The notes below the pieces were generated by a model. The model was not told the DNA's origin, did not search any database, and was given only the letters and a program-made list of their open reading frames with translations. Below are positions 50,106-59,925 of a stretch of DNA of 64,000 nt, piece after piece; positions within the stretch are counted from its first letter, which is position 1; each line of letters begins with the position of its first letter. A program made the translations under genes and the position numbers. This DNA comes from Pseudomonas sp. SST3 (lineage in GTDB: Bacteria > Pseudomonadota > Gammaproteobacteria > Pseudomonadales > Pseudomonadaceae). The stretch spans positions 61,990-125,989 of the forward strand of contig NZ_QORI02000014.1 in NCBI RefSeq assembly GCF_003325755.1, written 5' to 3'.

Positions 50106-51794
50106 ATGCAACCTGATTTCTGGAACGACAAACGTCCCGCCGGTGTGCCCAACGACGTGGACATGGGGGGCTTCCGCTCTGTGGTGGAAGTGTTCGAGCG
50201 CTCCTGCAAGATCCACGCGAACCGCCCGGCATTCAGCAACATGGGCGTGACGCTGACTTACGCCGACCTCGAGCGCTACTCGGCCGCGTTTGCGGCTTGG
50301 CTGCAGAACCATACGGATCTGCAACCGGGCGATCGCATCGCAGTGCAGATGCCCAACCTGTTGCAGTACCCGATTGCCGTTTTCGGCGCTCTGCGGGCAG
50401 GGCTGATCGTGGTCAATACCAACCCGCTGTACACCGCGCGGGAGATGCGTCACCAGTTCAAGGATTCCGGCGCGCGGGCGCTGGTGTACCTGAATACTTT
50501 CGGCAAGTTGGTGCAGGAAGTGGTGCCCGACACCGACATCGAGGTGCTTATCGAGGCGCGCATCGGCGACATGCTCCCTTCGTTCAAGGGCCTGCTGGTT
50601 AATGTCGCGGTCAAGCATGTGAAGAAGATGGTGCCGGCCTACAGCTTGCCGCAGGCGATCCCGTTCAAGCACGTGCTGCGCGAAGGAGGCCACCACAGCG
50701 TCAAGCCCGCGTCACTGACCTTGGACGACATCGCAGTGCTGCAATACACCGGCGGGACCACCGGTGTAGCCAAGGGCGCCATGCTCAGTCACGGTAACCT
50801 GGTGGCCAATATGCAGCAGGTCCGGGCCAACATGCAGCAGCTGGACGAGCAGGGGCACAGCATCATCAAGGAAGGTCAGGAAATCATGATCGCGCCCTTG
50901 CCGCTGTATCACATCTACGCATTCACGGTTAATTGCATGTGCATGATGGTGACCGGCAACCACAACGTGCTGATCACCAACCCCCGTGACATCGACGGCT
51001 TCGTCAAGGAACTGCAGAAATGGCAGTTCACCGGCTTTCTCGGGCTGAATACGCTGTTCGTCGCGCTCATGTCGCATCCCGAATTCAAGAAGATCGATTT
51101 TTCCGCCCTCAAGGGCACCAACTCGGGCGGCACCGCGCTGGTGTCTGCCGTGGCCGAACGCTGGAAGGGCATGACTGGCGTGACCGTGATCGAGGGCTAC
51201 GGGCTCACCGAGACCTCACCGGTCGTGTGTGCCAACCCGCATGGCGAACGGTCGCGCCTGGGTACGGTCGGCCTGCCCGTACCGGGCACGGTGCTGAAGG
51301 TGATCGGCGATGAGGGGGACGAGCTACTGCTGGGCGAGCGTGGCGAACTTTGCGTCAAGGGTCCGCAGGTGATGAAGGGTTACTGGCAACGCCCTGAAGC
51401 CACCGCCGAAGTGCTCGATGGCGAGGGCTGGCTGAAGACCGGAGACATCGCGGTGATCGACTCGGATGGTTTCGTGCGCATCGTCGATCGCAAGAAAGAC
51501 CTGATCATAGTCTCGGGATTCAATGTCTATCCCAACGAAATCGAAGACGTGGTCATGGCTCACCCCAAGGTGGCAGCCTGCGCCGCAATTGGTGTCGCCG
51601 ATGAAAAATCGGGGGAAGCGGTGAAGCTGTTCGTGGTACGTAGCGACCCCAGCCTGACCATCGAGGAACTGCAAGCTTACTGCCGAGAAAACTTCACCGG
51701 GTACAAGGTGCCGCGGCACTTGGTATTCCGCGATTCTCTGCCGATGACACCGGTTGGCAAGATTCTGCGCAGAGAGCTGCGCGATCAGGCCTGA
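50106..51794 (+). CDS. fadD2: long-chain fatty acid-CoA ligase FadD (first copy)
   Basis: A 562-aa acyl-CoA synthetase that activates fatty acids with ATP and CoA at the inner membrane. AMP-binding motif YTGGTTGVAKGA, A5 motif GYGLTETSP, linker/FACS region DGEGWLKTGDIAVID, and C-terminal lysine in PVGKILRREL. It precedes a second copy of equal length. In P. aeruginosa the first of the pair is fadD2, hence the symbol; it is by position only. Confidence 0.9.
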   Translation: MQPDFWNDKRPAGVPNDVDMGGFRSVVEVFERSCKIHANRPAFSNMGVTLTYADLERYSAAFAAWLQNHTDLQPGDRIAVQMPNLLQYPIAVFGALRAGLIVVNTNPLYTAREMRHQFKDSGARALVYLNTFGKLVQEVVPDTDIEVLIEARIGDMLPSFKGLLVNVAVKHVKKMVPAYSLPQAIPFKHVLREGGHHSVKPASLTLDDIAVLQYTGGTTGVAKGAMLSHGNLVANMQQVRANMQQLDEQGHSIIKEGQEIMIAPLPLYHIYAFTVNCMCMMVTGNHNVLITNPRDIDGFVKELQKWQFTGFLGLNTLFVALMSHPEFKKIDFSALKGTNSGGTALVSAVAERWKGMTGVTVIEGYGLTETSPVVCANPHGERSRLGTVGLPVPGTVLKVIGDEGDELLLGERGELCVKGPQVMKGYWQRPEATAEVLDGEGWLKTGDIAVIDSDGFVRIVDRKKDLIIVSGFNVYPNEIEDVVMAHPKVAACAAIGVADEKSGEAVKLFVVRSDPSLTIEELQAYCRENFTGYKVPRHLVFRDSLPMTPVGKILRRELRDQA

Positions 51795-51830
51795 CATCGC
51801 CCGGATGTGCGGCTTCTCCTTTTGCAGTAT

Positions 51831-51862
51831 GTGACTGACTGGTTGATGTCAGTCACTTTGTG
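51831..51862 (+). terminator. hairpin between the two fadD genes
   Basis: GTGACTGAC pairs perfectly with GTCAGTCAC over an 8-nt loop and is followed by TTTGTGTCTGTT. It lies 36 bp after the first fadD stop and can end or attenuate its transcript; fadD1 then needs its own promoter in the remaining 150 bp. Confidence 0.6.
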
Positions 51863-52013
51863 TCTGTTGATCCCAGCTCGGCCACTGTTCGGGCTGTTTC
51901 AAAACTGCTAACCTCGACCCCGCTTTTTGGCCGGAATCCGGTACAAAAATTAACAAAACACAACAAAACAGCTGCTATGTGCAGTAAAGCTGTCGCTTAG
52001 GAGTGGGGGTTTC

Positions 52014-53702
52014 ATGACCGATAACTTCTGGAAGGATAAGTATCCTGTCGGGGTCGAAAGCGAGATCAATCCCGATGAGTACCAGAACATCCAGGCTGTG
52101 CTCAAACAGTCCTGTGAACGCTTCGCGGATAAGCCGGCTTTCAGCAACCTTGGCAAAACGCTGACTTACGGTCAGCTGTATACCCTGTCCGGCGAATTCG
52201 CCGCCTATCTCCAGCAAAACACCGATCTGCAACCGGGCGACCGGATCGCCGTGCAGCTGCCTAACCTCCTTCAGTACCCCGTGGTGGTATTCGGTGCCAT
52301 GCGCGCCGGCCTGATCGTGGTCAACACCAACCCGCTGTACACCGCGCGAGAAATGGAACACCAGTTCAATGACTCCGGCGCCAAAGCGTTGGTGTGTCTG
52401 GCGAACATGGCCCATTTGGCCGAGGAAGTCTTGCCGAAGACCGGCATCAGGCATGTCATCGTTACCGAAGTCGGTGACATGCTGCCGGCGATCAAGCGCC
52501 TGCTGGTCAACGCCGTGATCAAGCATGTGAAAAAGATGGTGCCGGCGTACAACCTGCCGAAGGCCATCAGGTTCAACGATGCCATGGCGCTCGGGCGTGG
52601 CAAGGCGGCTCGCGAGGCCAGCCCGGCAGGCGATGATGTCGCCGTGCTGCAGTACACCGGCGGCACGACGGGCGTCGCCAAAGGCGCAATGCTGACACAT
52701 CGCAATATCGTTGCGAATATGCTGCAGTGTCGGGCGCTGATGGGCTCGGAGCTTGGAAGTGGTTGCGAAACCATGGTTGCGCCGCTGCCGCTGTATCACA
52801 TCTATGCGTTTACCTTTCACTGCATGACGATGATGTTGATCGGCGCTCACAACGTGCTGATCACCAACCCGCGCGACCTGCCGGCGTTCGTCAAGGATCT
52901 CAGCAAACATCGGTTCACCGGCTTTGTCGGGCTCAATACGCTGTTCGTTGCACTGTGCAACAACGAGGACTTCCGCAAGCTGGATTTCTCGGCGCTGAAG
53001 GCGACGTTCTCCGGTGGCATGGCGTTGCAGTTGGCGGCAGCCGAGCGCTGGCAGCAAGTGACCGGCTGCTCGATCTGTGAAGGCTTCGGCATGACCGAAA
53101 CCAGCCCAGTGGTTTCGGTCAATCCGTTCGGCGGCATCCAGATCGGCACCATCGGTATTCCGATGCCGTCGACCCAGTGCAAGGTCATCGATGATGAAGG
53201 CAACGACCTTCCGCTCGGCGCCACCGGTGAGCTATGTGTGAAAGGCCCTCAGGTGATGAAGGGCTACTGGCAGCGGCAGGAGGCCACGGACGAGGTCCTC
53301 AGTGCAGATGGTTGGCTGAAGACTGGCGACATCGGCATCATCCAGAACGACGGCTATATGCGCATCGTTGACCGGAAGAAAGACATGATTCTGGTGTCAG
53401 GCTTCAATGTTTATCCCAACGAGCTGGAAGACGTACTCGCGACTCTGCCGGGTGTGTTGCAGTGCGCGGCGATAGGCATTCCGGATGATAAATCCGGCGA
53501 GGCGATCAAGCTGTTCGTGGTGGTCAAGCCGGGCGAGAGCTTGACCAAGGAACAGGTGATGCAGCACATGCACGACAATGTCACTGGCTACAAGCGGCCC
53601 AAGACCGTCGAGTTCCGTGACAGCCTGCCGACCACGAATGTCGGCAAGATACTGCGACGTGAGCTGCGTGACGAAGAGTTGCGCAAACTCGGCCAGAAGT
53701 AA
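52014..53702 (+). CDS. fadD1: long-chain fatty acid-CoA ligase FadD (second copy)
   Basis: A 562-aa paralogue of the preceding ligase, colinear from YPVGVESEINPDEYQNI to the end. Motifs YTGGTTGVAKGA, GFGMTETSP, DGWLKTGDIGIIQND and NVGKILRREL are intact. Two FadD enzymes in Pseudomonas differ in chain-length preference. A good terminator follows. Confidence 0.92.
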   Translation: MTDNFWKDKYPVGVESEINPDEYQNIQAVLKQSCERFADKPAFSNLGKTLTYGQLYTLSGEFAAYLQQNTDLQPGDRIAVQLPNLLQYPVVVFGAMRAGLIVVNTNPLYTAREMEHQFNDSGAKALVCLANMAHLAEEVLPKTGIRHVIVTEVGDMLPAIKRLLVNAVIKHVKKMVPAYNLPKAIRFNDAMALGRGKAAREASPAGDDVAVLQYTGGTTGVAKGAMLTHRNIVANMLQCRALMGSELGSGCETMVAPLPLYHIYAFTFHCMTMMLIGAHNVLITNPRDLPAFVKDLSKHRFTGFVGLNTLFVALCNNEDFRKLDFSALKATFSGGMALQLAAAERWQQVTGCSICEGFGMTETSPVVSVNPFGGIQIGTIGIPMPSTQCKVIDDEGNDLPLGATGELCVKGPQVMKGYWQRQEATDEVLSADGWLKTGDIGIIQNDGYMRIVDRKKDMILVSGFNVYPNELEDVLATLPGVLQCAAIGIPDDKSGEAIKLFVVVKPGESLTKEQVMQHMHDNVTGYKRPKTVEFRDSLPTTNVGKILRRELRDEELRKLGQK

Positions 53703-53720
53703 CGACTCCAGGCTAGTGAG

Positions 53721-53744
53721 AGCCCCGCTTCGGCGGGGCTTTTT
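53721..53744 (+). terminator. Rho-independent terminator after fadD1
   Basis: AGCCCCGC-TTCG-GCGGGGCT followed by TTTTCGTTT, 18 bp after the fadD1 stop. Confidence 0.9.
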
Positions 53745-53967
53745 CGTTTCGGAGCAGTGCGCTCGTTCGAGACCGGCTCGCTTATCGTCCGGTCTGGCTT
53801 GAGCGATCTGTCTCGCGCGCGTTAAGACCTACGTCATTTTCGCGGGTAGATTTGCCTGGTTGACTCAATTATGCCGCTAGCTAGCCGATAGCCTTGATGG
53901 TGCGATAAATTTGGCGCCGAAAAACAGGCGCTTTCACCGCCTTTAAGTTCTGCTCAGGGTCCAGCTC

Positions 53968-55653
53968 ATGCTCTCCAGATTACGTCTGCAAACGAAGCTT
54001 CTCATCCTCGCATTAGGTCCAATCCTCTTGTTGGCGATACTCCTCAGCGGCATATCCGTGCTCACGCTGCAAGAACTGGCGGCCAAGCAGGAAGCAGAGA
54101 CGCGTGAAAGTCTCGTTCGGGATCGCCGCGCGGAACTGGAAAACTACGTGCAGCTTGCCCGGAAGATGATCGCCCCCATCTACGACAGCTCCGCCTCGGA
54201 TGACCAGGAAGCACGAGACCGCGCCGTGGCCATTCTGGAAACGCTCTCCTACGGCAAGGACGGCTATTTCTGGGGCTACGACGAACAAAGCGTGCGGATT
54301 CTCCAGGGCAACACCAAGGACAAGATTGGGCAAAGCTTCTACGACTATCGTGACCCCAGCGGCAAGTACGCCATCCGTGAGCTCGTCCGGGCCGGTATGG
54401 ATGGAAGCCGTTACGTCGATTACAGCTTTGTGCTGGGCAACAGCACGACGCTCGTCCCGAAGATCGGCTATGCAGAGCATCTGCCGAAGTGGAACATGGT
54501 CTTTGGCACATCGCTCAATCTGGACGGAGTAGAGCGCGATGTACAGGCGGCTCGGAAAGCGTTCCAGGACGACATCAACGAACTGCTGTTCGTCATGCTG
54601 GGCTCCGCCGTCGCGCTGCTGGTGCTGATCGCCCTGCTGGCAACTGCCACGAGCCGCACGCTGCTACGGCCACTCATGCTGATAAAGGGCAAGCTCGATG
54701 ACATGGCGTCCGGTGAGGGCGATCTGACCCACCGCCTGCCAGTTACCAGCCAGGACGAACTGGGCGATCTGGCTTCCTCGTTCAATCGCTTCGTCGAAAA
54801 GATCCATGGCCTGGTTCAGCAGGTTTCGAAAACCACCGGCCAGCTGACGACGCTGGTTGCCGGCGTTGCCAGCCAGGCGCAACGTTCCGAGCAGGCGATG
54901 GCCGCACAGCGCCATGAAACCGATCAGGTGGCGACTGCGATCAACGAGATGTCGGCTGCTGCACAGGAAGTGGCAATGAGCGCACAGCGCGCCGCCGAAG
55001 CGGCGCAGGAAGCGGATCAGCAGGGCCAGGGCGCCAAGCGAACCGTGGACAGCAGCATTCAGCAGATCCACGCTCTGGTCGGCGAGCTGCGTGACAGCGG
55101 CGAATCGCTTGGCGGGTTGCAGAAGGATGTGGAAGGCATCGTAGGCGTTCTCGACGTGATCCGGGCGGTCGCCGAGCAGACCAACCTGCTGGCGCTCAAT
55201 GCCGCCATCGAAGCGGCACGCGCCGGCGAGGCCGGCCGCGGATTCGCAGTGGTCGCCGACGAAGTGCGAGCGCTCGCCAGCCGTACCCAGCAGAGCACGG
55301 TGGAAATTCAGGGCATGGTCGACCGTCTGCAGAACACCACGGCAATGACTGTTACCGGCATGGGTCGCGCCGGGCAGCAGGGCGAAAGCACCCGGGCCCA
55401 GTCGAACCAGGCGGGCGAGTCGCTGGATGCGATTGCCGCGCTGATAGGCACCATCAGCTCCATGAACGCTCAGATCGCCAGCGCCGCCGAGGAGCAGACT
55501 GCGGTCGCCGAGGAGATCAATCGCAGCGTTCATCACATCGCCGATGCGGTTGATGGCGTGGCGCAGGAGGCCGCCGAAGGCGCCCAGACCTCCCGCGAAC
55601 TCAATAGCCTGGCCGAGAGTCTGCAGCGTCTGGTCGGCCAGTTTCGTATCTGA
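53968..55653 (+). CDS. methyl-accepting chemotaxis protein with single Cache sensor
   Basis: A 561-aa chemoreceptor. An N-terminal membrane helix is followed by a periplasmic Cache_2/sCache domain (about 40-190, with [12 protein letters not shown] and [14 protein letters not shown]), a second helix ([20 protein letters not shown]), HAMP, and the signalling domain. The CheA/CheW hairpin tip is [20 protein letters not shown], followed by [14 protein letters not shown]. The Cache type often binds short organic acids; the ligand here is unknown. No other chemotaxis gene is nearby. Confidence 0.93.
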   Translation: MLSRLRLQTKLLILALGPILLLAILLSGISVLTLQELAAKQEAETRESLVRDRRAELENYVQLARKMIAPIYDSSASDDQEARDRAVAILETLSYGKDGYFWGYDEQSVRILQGNTKDKIGQSFYDYRDPSGKYAIRELVRAGMDGSRYVDYSFVLGNSTTLVPKIGYAEHLPKWNMVFGTSLNLDGVERDVQAARKAFQDDINELLFVMLGSAVALLVLIALLATATSRTLLRPLMLIKGKLDDMASGEGDLTHRLPVTSQDELGDLASSFNRFVEKIHGLVQQVSKTTGQLTTLVAGVASQAQRSEQAMAAQRHETDQVATAINEMSAAAQEVAMSAQRAAEAAQEADQQGQGAKRTVDSSIQQIHALVGELRDSGESLGGLQKDVEGIVGVLDVIRAVAEQTNLLALNAAIEAARAGEAGRGFAVVADEVRALASRTQQSTVEIQGMVDRLQNTTAMTVTGMGRAGQQGESTRAQSNQAGESLDAIAALIGTISSMNAQIASAAEEQTAVAEEINRSVHHIADAVDGVAQEAAEGAQTSRELNSLAESLQRLVGQFRI

Positions 55654-56017
55654 GCCATCATCGATGAGGCGGGTGCAATGCCCGCCTTGGTCTGTCGAGA
55701 ACTGCCGGCGTAATTTCCGTCGGGTTCCATCAAGCCGACCGGCGGTGCTGCCGTCTGGCGCGACGGCGCGAACCGAAGCGAGACAACCCGGGTCTAGGAC
55801 CCTATGGCCGCGTCCGCTCTAGCGGCTGTTGAATGCCAGCGCGCCTCCTGAAGCCGTCTGAAGTAAGCAACTGCAGCGCGCCGGTGCGCGCCGCAGCCGG
55901 CTTCGCCTCCATATCTGTCGCTCGCTCCGTTTTCAACGGCCGTCTGTGCCGTAGGGGACGATGGCGCATGCCATTTGCGGCCTGCCCCATCAATCTCGTT
56001 GCAAGGATGAGTTACCC
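55654..56017. other. intergenic region after the chemoreceptor
   Basis: A 364-bp gap. AGGCGGG (55667-55673) pairs with CCCGCCT (55681-55687) as a weak terminator for the chemoreceptor gene. The rest should hold the promoter of the M28 peptidase; I see no gene. Confidence 0.5.
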
Positions 56018-57622
56018 ATGCAGAAAAAAAACAATGCACGTCGGGTAGTTGCTTCTCTCGCTCTTATCGCTTCCGCTTCAGCCTTGGCTGCGCCACCAGC
56101 GGAAACGGCACGTTTCGATGATTTCTGGTCTCCCGGTAAGCCCGATCCCAGGGTATGCCGATCACCGTTGCTGGTCGGAACGCCGCTCGGGCTACCGCGC
56201 TGCCTGCAAGCCAGCAATGTGATGAAGCATCTGGAGAATCTGCAAGACATCGCCACGCTGAATGACGGTAACCGGGCATCCGGACAGTCCGGCTATCAGG
56301 CTTCGGTCGATTACGTGCGTACCACCCTCGAGCGCGCCGGCTATCGAGTCCGAGTACAGGCGTTTCCGTTTCTGGCGTTCTACCCGGTAGGGCCGGGCTC
56401 GCTCGCGGCCGTGACGCCGCAACCGGTGCAGTACGTCTGGGAGGAAGATTTCACTTACGCCGATCAGACCGACCCCGGTAACGTCACGGCGGCTGTGGTG
56501 CCGGTGGATCTTGCGCTGGGCTTGGGGAATACCTCCACCAGCGGTTGTGAGCCAGCGGATTTCGTCGGCTTCCCTGCCGGGGCCATTGCGCTGATGCAGC
56601 GCGGCACCTGCGCATTCGAGGACAAGGCGGAAAACGCCGCTGCGGCCGGAGCGGTCGGTGCGATTATTTTCAACCAGGGCGACACCGAGGACCGCAAGGG
56701 GCTGATGGCCGCAACCCTCGGCGAGACGTATGAGGGCGGCATTCCGGTGATGTTCGCCACCTACGACAATGGCGTCACTTGGGCCCAGACCGAAGGGCTA
56801 CAGCTGAGCATGAATGTCGATGTGATCCGCGAACAATCCGAGACCTATAACGTGCTCGCTGAAACCCGCCGGGGCAATCCCGACAACGTGGTGATGGTCG
56901 GTGCGCACCTGGACTCGGTGTTCGAGGGGCCCGGTATCAACGACAACGGCTCGGGCAGCGCTGCCTTGCTGGAAATGGCCACGCTGATGAGCAAGGCGCA
57001 CCCGCTGAACAAGGTCCGCTTCGCCTGGTGGGGTGCCGAGGAGTCCGGTCTGGTAGGTTCGACCTACTATGTCACTCAGCTGCCGGAGGAAGAAAAACAG
57101 CAGATCAAGGCATACCTCAACGTCGACATGATCGGTTCGCCGAACTATGCGAACTTCATCTATGACGGTGATGGCTCGGACTTCGGTCTGCAGGGCCCGC
57201 CCGGTTCGGCTGCGATCGAACGGTTGTTCCGCACCTACTTCCAGCTGCGCAATGCGCCGTCGGAAGGTACGGAGATCGACTTCCGCTCCGATTACGCTCA
57301 GTTTTTCGATGACGGCATCGCGTTTGGCGGCCTGTTCACCGGCGCTGAGGGCATCAAGACGGTGGAGCAATCGCAGCTATACGGCGGTGCGGCGAACCAG
57401 CCTTACGACCCGTGCTATCACAACGAGTGCGATGACCTAGGCAATATCTCCACCGAGGCGCTGGAGCTGCATGGCGACGCACTGGCCTTCACCACCAGCT
57501 GGCTGTCACTGTCGACGAAAATGATCGATGACCAGATCGCTGCGGCGGCGGAGCAGAGCATCGGTACCCTGCGGATCCAACAGGCTCAGGAGAGGTCCCG
57601 TTGGGGCCACTGGATCAGGTAA
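56018..57622 (+). CDS. secreted M28 family aminopeptidase with PA domain
   Basis: A 534-aa exported peptidase. ATG 56018 has AAGGAT upstream and starts a signal peptide (LALIASASALAAPP). A PA domain (FVGFPAGAIALMQRGTCAFE) is inserted before the zinc domain. Zinc ligands are seen in VGAHLDSV, INDNGSG, WGAEESGLVGS, LNVDMIG and a late PCYHNECDD. It is probably an extracellular leucine/lysine-type aminopeptidase. It is the last host gene before the phage-type element and appears undamaged. Confidence 0.9.
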   Translation: MQKKNNARRVVASLALIASASALAAPPAETARFDDFWSPGKPDPRVCRSPLLVGTPLGLPRCLQASNVMKHLENLQDIATLNDGNRASGQSGYQASVDYVRTTLERAGYRVRVQAFPFLAFYPVGPGSLAAVTPQPVQYVWEEDFTYADQTDPGNVTAAVVPVDLALGLGNTSTSGCEPADFVGFPAGAIALMQRGTCAFEDKAENAAAAGAVGAIIFNQGDTEDRKGLMAATLGETYEGGIPVMFATYDNGVTWAQTEGLQLSMNVDVIREQSETYNVLAETRRGNPDNVVMVGAHLDSVFEGPGINDNGSGSAALLEMATLMSKAHPLNKVRFAWWGAEESGLVGSTYYVTQLPEEEKQQIKAYLNVDMIGSPNYANFIYDGDGSDFGLQGPPGSAAIERLFRTYFQLRNAPSEGTEIDFRSDYAQFFDDGIAFGGLFTGAEGIKTVEQSQLYGGAANQPYDPCYHNECDDLGNISTEALELHGDALAFTTSWLSLSTKMIDDQIAAAAEQSIGTLRIQQAQERSRWGHWIR

Positions 57623-57781
57623 GCGTGTAACCACCGCGCCGATCCGTCGGCGCGGTCTTCTCCGTTCATCCGTCATCCCATCCTGATCCGCCTTCGGCCA
57701 GCCGGCCAAAATCTGCGACATTTGTTAGGAGAGCGGTGGAAGGCCCATGATTGCTGGGTTTCCGGGCTTCGTCAAGGCAGC

Positions 57782-57810
57782 TTGTGACTCAGTTGTGACC
57801 CGCTTGTGAC
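57782..57810. repeat. three TTGTGAC direct repeats with 11-bp period (putative integrase arm sites)
   Basis: TTGTGAC occurs at 57782, 57793 and 57804, start to start exactly 11 bp. The array is at the host end of the element, where arm-type sites of a tyrosine integrase next to attL would be. The core att site is not identifiable without the right junction. Confidence 0.5.
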
Positions 57811-57867
57811 CCCAAGAGTCCGCCTGTTTTCCCTCTGTTTTGCTCCTGCATCAGCTGCTTGTGAGCC

Positions 57868-58035
57868 TCAGCGATCCAAGGGGACCGAGGGCGGCACGGG
57901 GGAATTTGGCTGGTCTTCTTTATTGATATGACGTCTCAGATTTTTCTCCCAGATTCTCAACGCAGACCGAGCGACCAGCGAGACGACCCAAGGCGCAACC
58001 ACCAGCAGCCAATAAGCAGCCTGTAGCTTACCCAT
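57868..58035 (-). CDS. small membrane protein of the element (55 aa)
   Basis: ATG 58035 is preceded by AGGAG seven bases upstream. The product begins MGKLQAAYWLLVVAPWVVSL, a single hydrophobic helix, then a basic stretch and a proline-rich end. Small membrane proteins near phage structural genes include holins and spanins, but no family is recognised. It is the last gene before the host junction and lies beyond the Tphi-like terminator. Confidence 0.6.
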   Translation of the reverse strand: MGKLQAAYWLLVVAPWVVSLVARSALRIWEKNLRRHINKEDQPNSPVPPSVPLDR

Positions 58036-58067
58036 GCGAGTCTCCTACTGATTTAGTCGGGTATTTC

Positions 58068-58105
58068 AAAAAGAAGCCCCAAGACCCATTCAGGTCGAGG
58101 AGCTT
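58068..58105 (-). terminator. T7-Tphi-like terminator after the capsid-like gene
   Basis: On the minus strand AAGC-x-CC-xx-GACC pairs with GGTC-xx-GG-x-GCTT and is followed by C and five T. The right side and tail, GGGTCTTGGGGCTTCTTTTT, closely resemble the right side of phage T7 Tphi, which follows the major capsid gene. It lies 140 bp after the stop of the capsid-like gene. Confidence 0.6.
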
Positions 58106-58247
58106 TAAACCGAATCTCAAGGAGACCCAGTGACAGCCAGTTGACGGCACAGGACGGCCCCAGGTTTACCCAGGGCTCATTCCTTTGGATTGGAAGGGGG
58201 ATGGTTATCACAAACCACCGCCCGTCCTCTGGTGTATCTCCCAGGCC

Positions 58248-59267
58248 TTACGGCTGCTCTGAGAGGACCAGTTGCTTGATGATTGGCAGGGCTACCGACG
58301 TGGTTTCCCACTCGGAACCTCCCAGCTTCACTTCGACCATAGCGGTTGCCATCACGTCCACCACAGCGGATACCTCAAGGTCCCAACTCTGGGTCGAAGC
58401 GTTACGGGTTAGTTCGACTCGCCACACATCGCCGTTTTGGTCCTCACGGAAGGACAGCATGGCGAACGCCTTGGGCACCAGAAAGATGCCTCGGTCTGGA
58501 CCGCTGTAGACCTGAACACGGGTTCCCACCATCTCGTCAATGTCCTCAAGACCAGCCCGTTGGGCGGCACGGTTGAGGGTCGGACGGAGGGCCACGGGGA
58601 TCAGGACGCCAAACTCGGAGACATCACGGCCCCAGAAGGTATCGAGGTGGACCGCCAGGATATCCAGCAGGTCCTCTGCCTGGGCAGCAGGGCTACCGCT
58701 CAGGGCACCAACGTAAGCCGTTGTGACCGAAGGTTGACCCGTAAGGCTCTGGGCAATCTTACCGGCCAGGGTTAGCTCAAGGTCATCCAGCAGCTTCACA
58801 CCGGTCTGCTCCATGCTGCGCTCAGTGAAGCCGAACTGGACGGTATGGTCGAAGATCGACACACGACCCGATACCAGAATGCCAACCTCAGGGGCCTCCA
58901 TCGAGACAAGCGAGCCTGCTTTGGCTTCGCCGTGAGTCATGGTGCGTCCATCGTAGGTCTGGCGAGGATCAAAGGTCACGGAGCGGTCAGCCATTAGGGC
59001 GACCTGGGGAGCGGTCGGCAGGGAGCCGTAGGGGCGAACCTCGGAAGGAAACGCCGTGTTCATGTTGTCGCGCCACTCCTCACCATTGAGGTGCTCTTCT
59101 GCGGCTTCATACATGACCTGGGCATAGACCAGCGGGTCCGTAGCGGCCATGTGGTCCGCGCGGATGTCCGAGGTGTGGAAGGTTGCCTGGGTGGCTGTTG
59201 AGCCGTGCGCAGTGGTGACAGTCTGGGTGTAGACGCTATCGGGTTTCTTGTACTGGAAAGGTTTCAT
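58248..59267 (-). CDS. phage capsid-like protein
   Basis: A 339-aa protein with a good AAGGAG site. The composition and order of elements fit an HK97-fold major capsid protein: a flexible N-arm, a long helix (LLDDLELTLAGKIAQSL), a second helix segment (LLDILAVHLDTFWG), then FGVLIPVALRPTLNRAA, VYSGPDRGIFLVPKAFAML and a final strand with VVDVMATAMVEV. No exact family is recognised, so this is an inference supported by the following Tphi-like terminator and phage context. A different structural protein remains possible. Confidence 0.45.
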   Translation of the reverse strand: MKPFQYKKPDSVYTQTVTTAHGSTATQATFHTSDIRADHMAATDPLVYAQVMYEAAEEHLNGEEWRDNMNTAFPSEVRPYGSLPTAPQVALMADRSVTFDPRQTYDGRTMTHGEAKAGSLVSMEAPEVGILVSGRVSIFDHTVQFGFTERSMEQTGVKLLDDLELTLAGKIAQSLTGQPSVTTAYVGALSGSPAAQAEDLLDILAVHLDTFWGRDVSEFGVLIPVALRPTLNRAAQRAGLEDIDEMVGTRVQVYSGPDRGIFLVPKAFAMLSFREDQNGDVWRVELTRNASTQSWDLEVSAVVDVMATAMVEVKLGGSEWETTSVALPIIKQLVLSEQP

Positions 59268-59335
59268 TGTTTTGAACTCCTTAGAAAAAGTATTGGCGAG
59301 TGGTAATCAGAACGAGGACCAAAAGGTCCATAGCG

Positions 59336-59722
59336 TTAACGTCCACGGGCAGCGCGCAGGCGTTCGCCATGCTCACGAATCTCTCGGGCCTTACGCTCAC
59401 GCTCTGCGTTGGCCTCTGCGATCTGCTGGGCAGTCGGAACGTGGCAGCGGCGGGCATGGGCCTCGGCTTCAGCTCGCAGGCGTTCCTGCTCGGCTCGCTT
59501 CTGGTTCCGGTGGCTCCGGTAGAGCCGGGACGCCTCAAAGGAACCCTCAAGGCTCAGCCCAGCGGTATCGAACGCCTCGGCTACCATCACGATTCCCGAA
59601 TGGTTCTGGCCTTGAGCCGCGACCAGCAGGGGCAGCAGGACCGCCTCGGTGTAGCTACGGGCCATTTCTTGGCCGCAGATGCACACGGTTTCGGGAGTTA
59701 CATTGCTAACGGTAATTTTCAT
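59336..59722 (-). CDS. hypothetical phage protein with coiled-coil C-terminus
   Basis: A 128-aa protein. The first 70 residues are mixed (ICGQEMARSYTEAVLLPLL); the rest is a long charged helix rich in Ala, Glu and Arg (AEAHARR ... EANAERERKAREIREHGER). Placed directly before the capsid-like gene (68-bp gap), it sits where a scaffolding protein would be, though it is short for one. No family recognised. Confidence 0.55.
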   Translation of the reverse strand: MKITVSNVTPETVCICGQEMARSYTEAVLLPLLVAAQGQNHSGIVMVAEAFDTAGLSLEGSFEASRLYRSHRNQKRAEQERLRAEAEAHARRCHVPTAQQIAEANAERERKAREIREHGERLRAARGR

Positions 59723-59740
59723 TTGGGTAGGTCTCCTATC

Positions 59741-59827
59741 CCATAGAGCAAACTCCCAGTCCGCACGGCAGGCGCGACAAGACGCAAGGAGACGTGAACA
59801 CGCCGACCCTGTGGGTTTGCTCTATGG
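59741..59827. repeat. 18-bp inverted repeat
   Basis: CCATAGAGCAAACTCCCA (59741-59758) is matched in inverted orientation at 59810-59827 with 16 of 18 positions paired and a 51-nt loop. It lies in the leader of the 128-aa gene, so it may fold in its mRNA. Confidence 0.55.
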
Positions 59828-59925
59828 ATTCTTGATTTCAGTGTGTCGCCCGTGGGAGGGGCGTTTGGGTGACTTCAGGTGGGGAACTGAAGGTGTCGCA
59901 AAGTGAGCTTGTAAGGCTCCCAGGT

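Noticed and set aside
53865..53900. GCCGATAG upstream of the chemoreceptor, resembling a FliA (sigma-28) -10 box
   Set aside because: No TAAAGTTT-like -35 at the right spacing, so a motility promoter is not supported.
57782..57810. CRISPR-like repeat
   Set aside because: Units are only 7 bp with 4-bp spacers; this fits integrase or regulator sites, not CRISPR.
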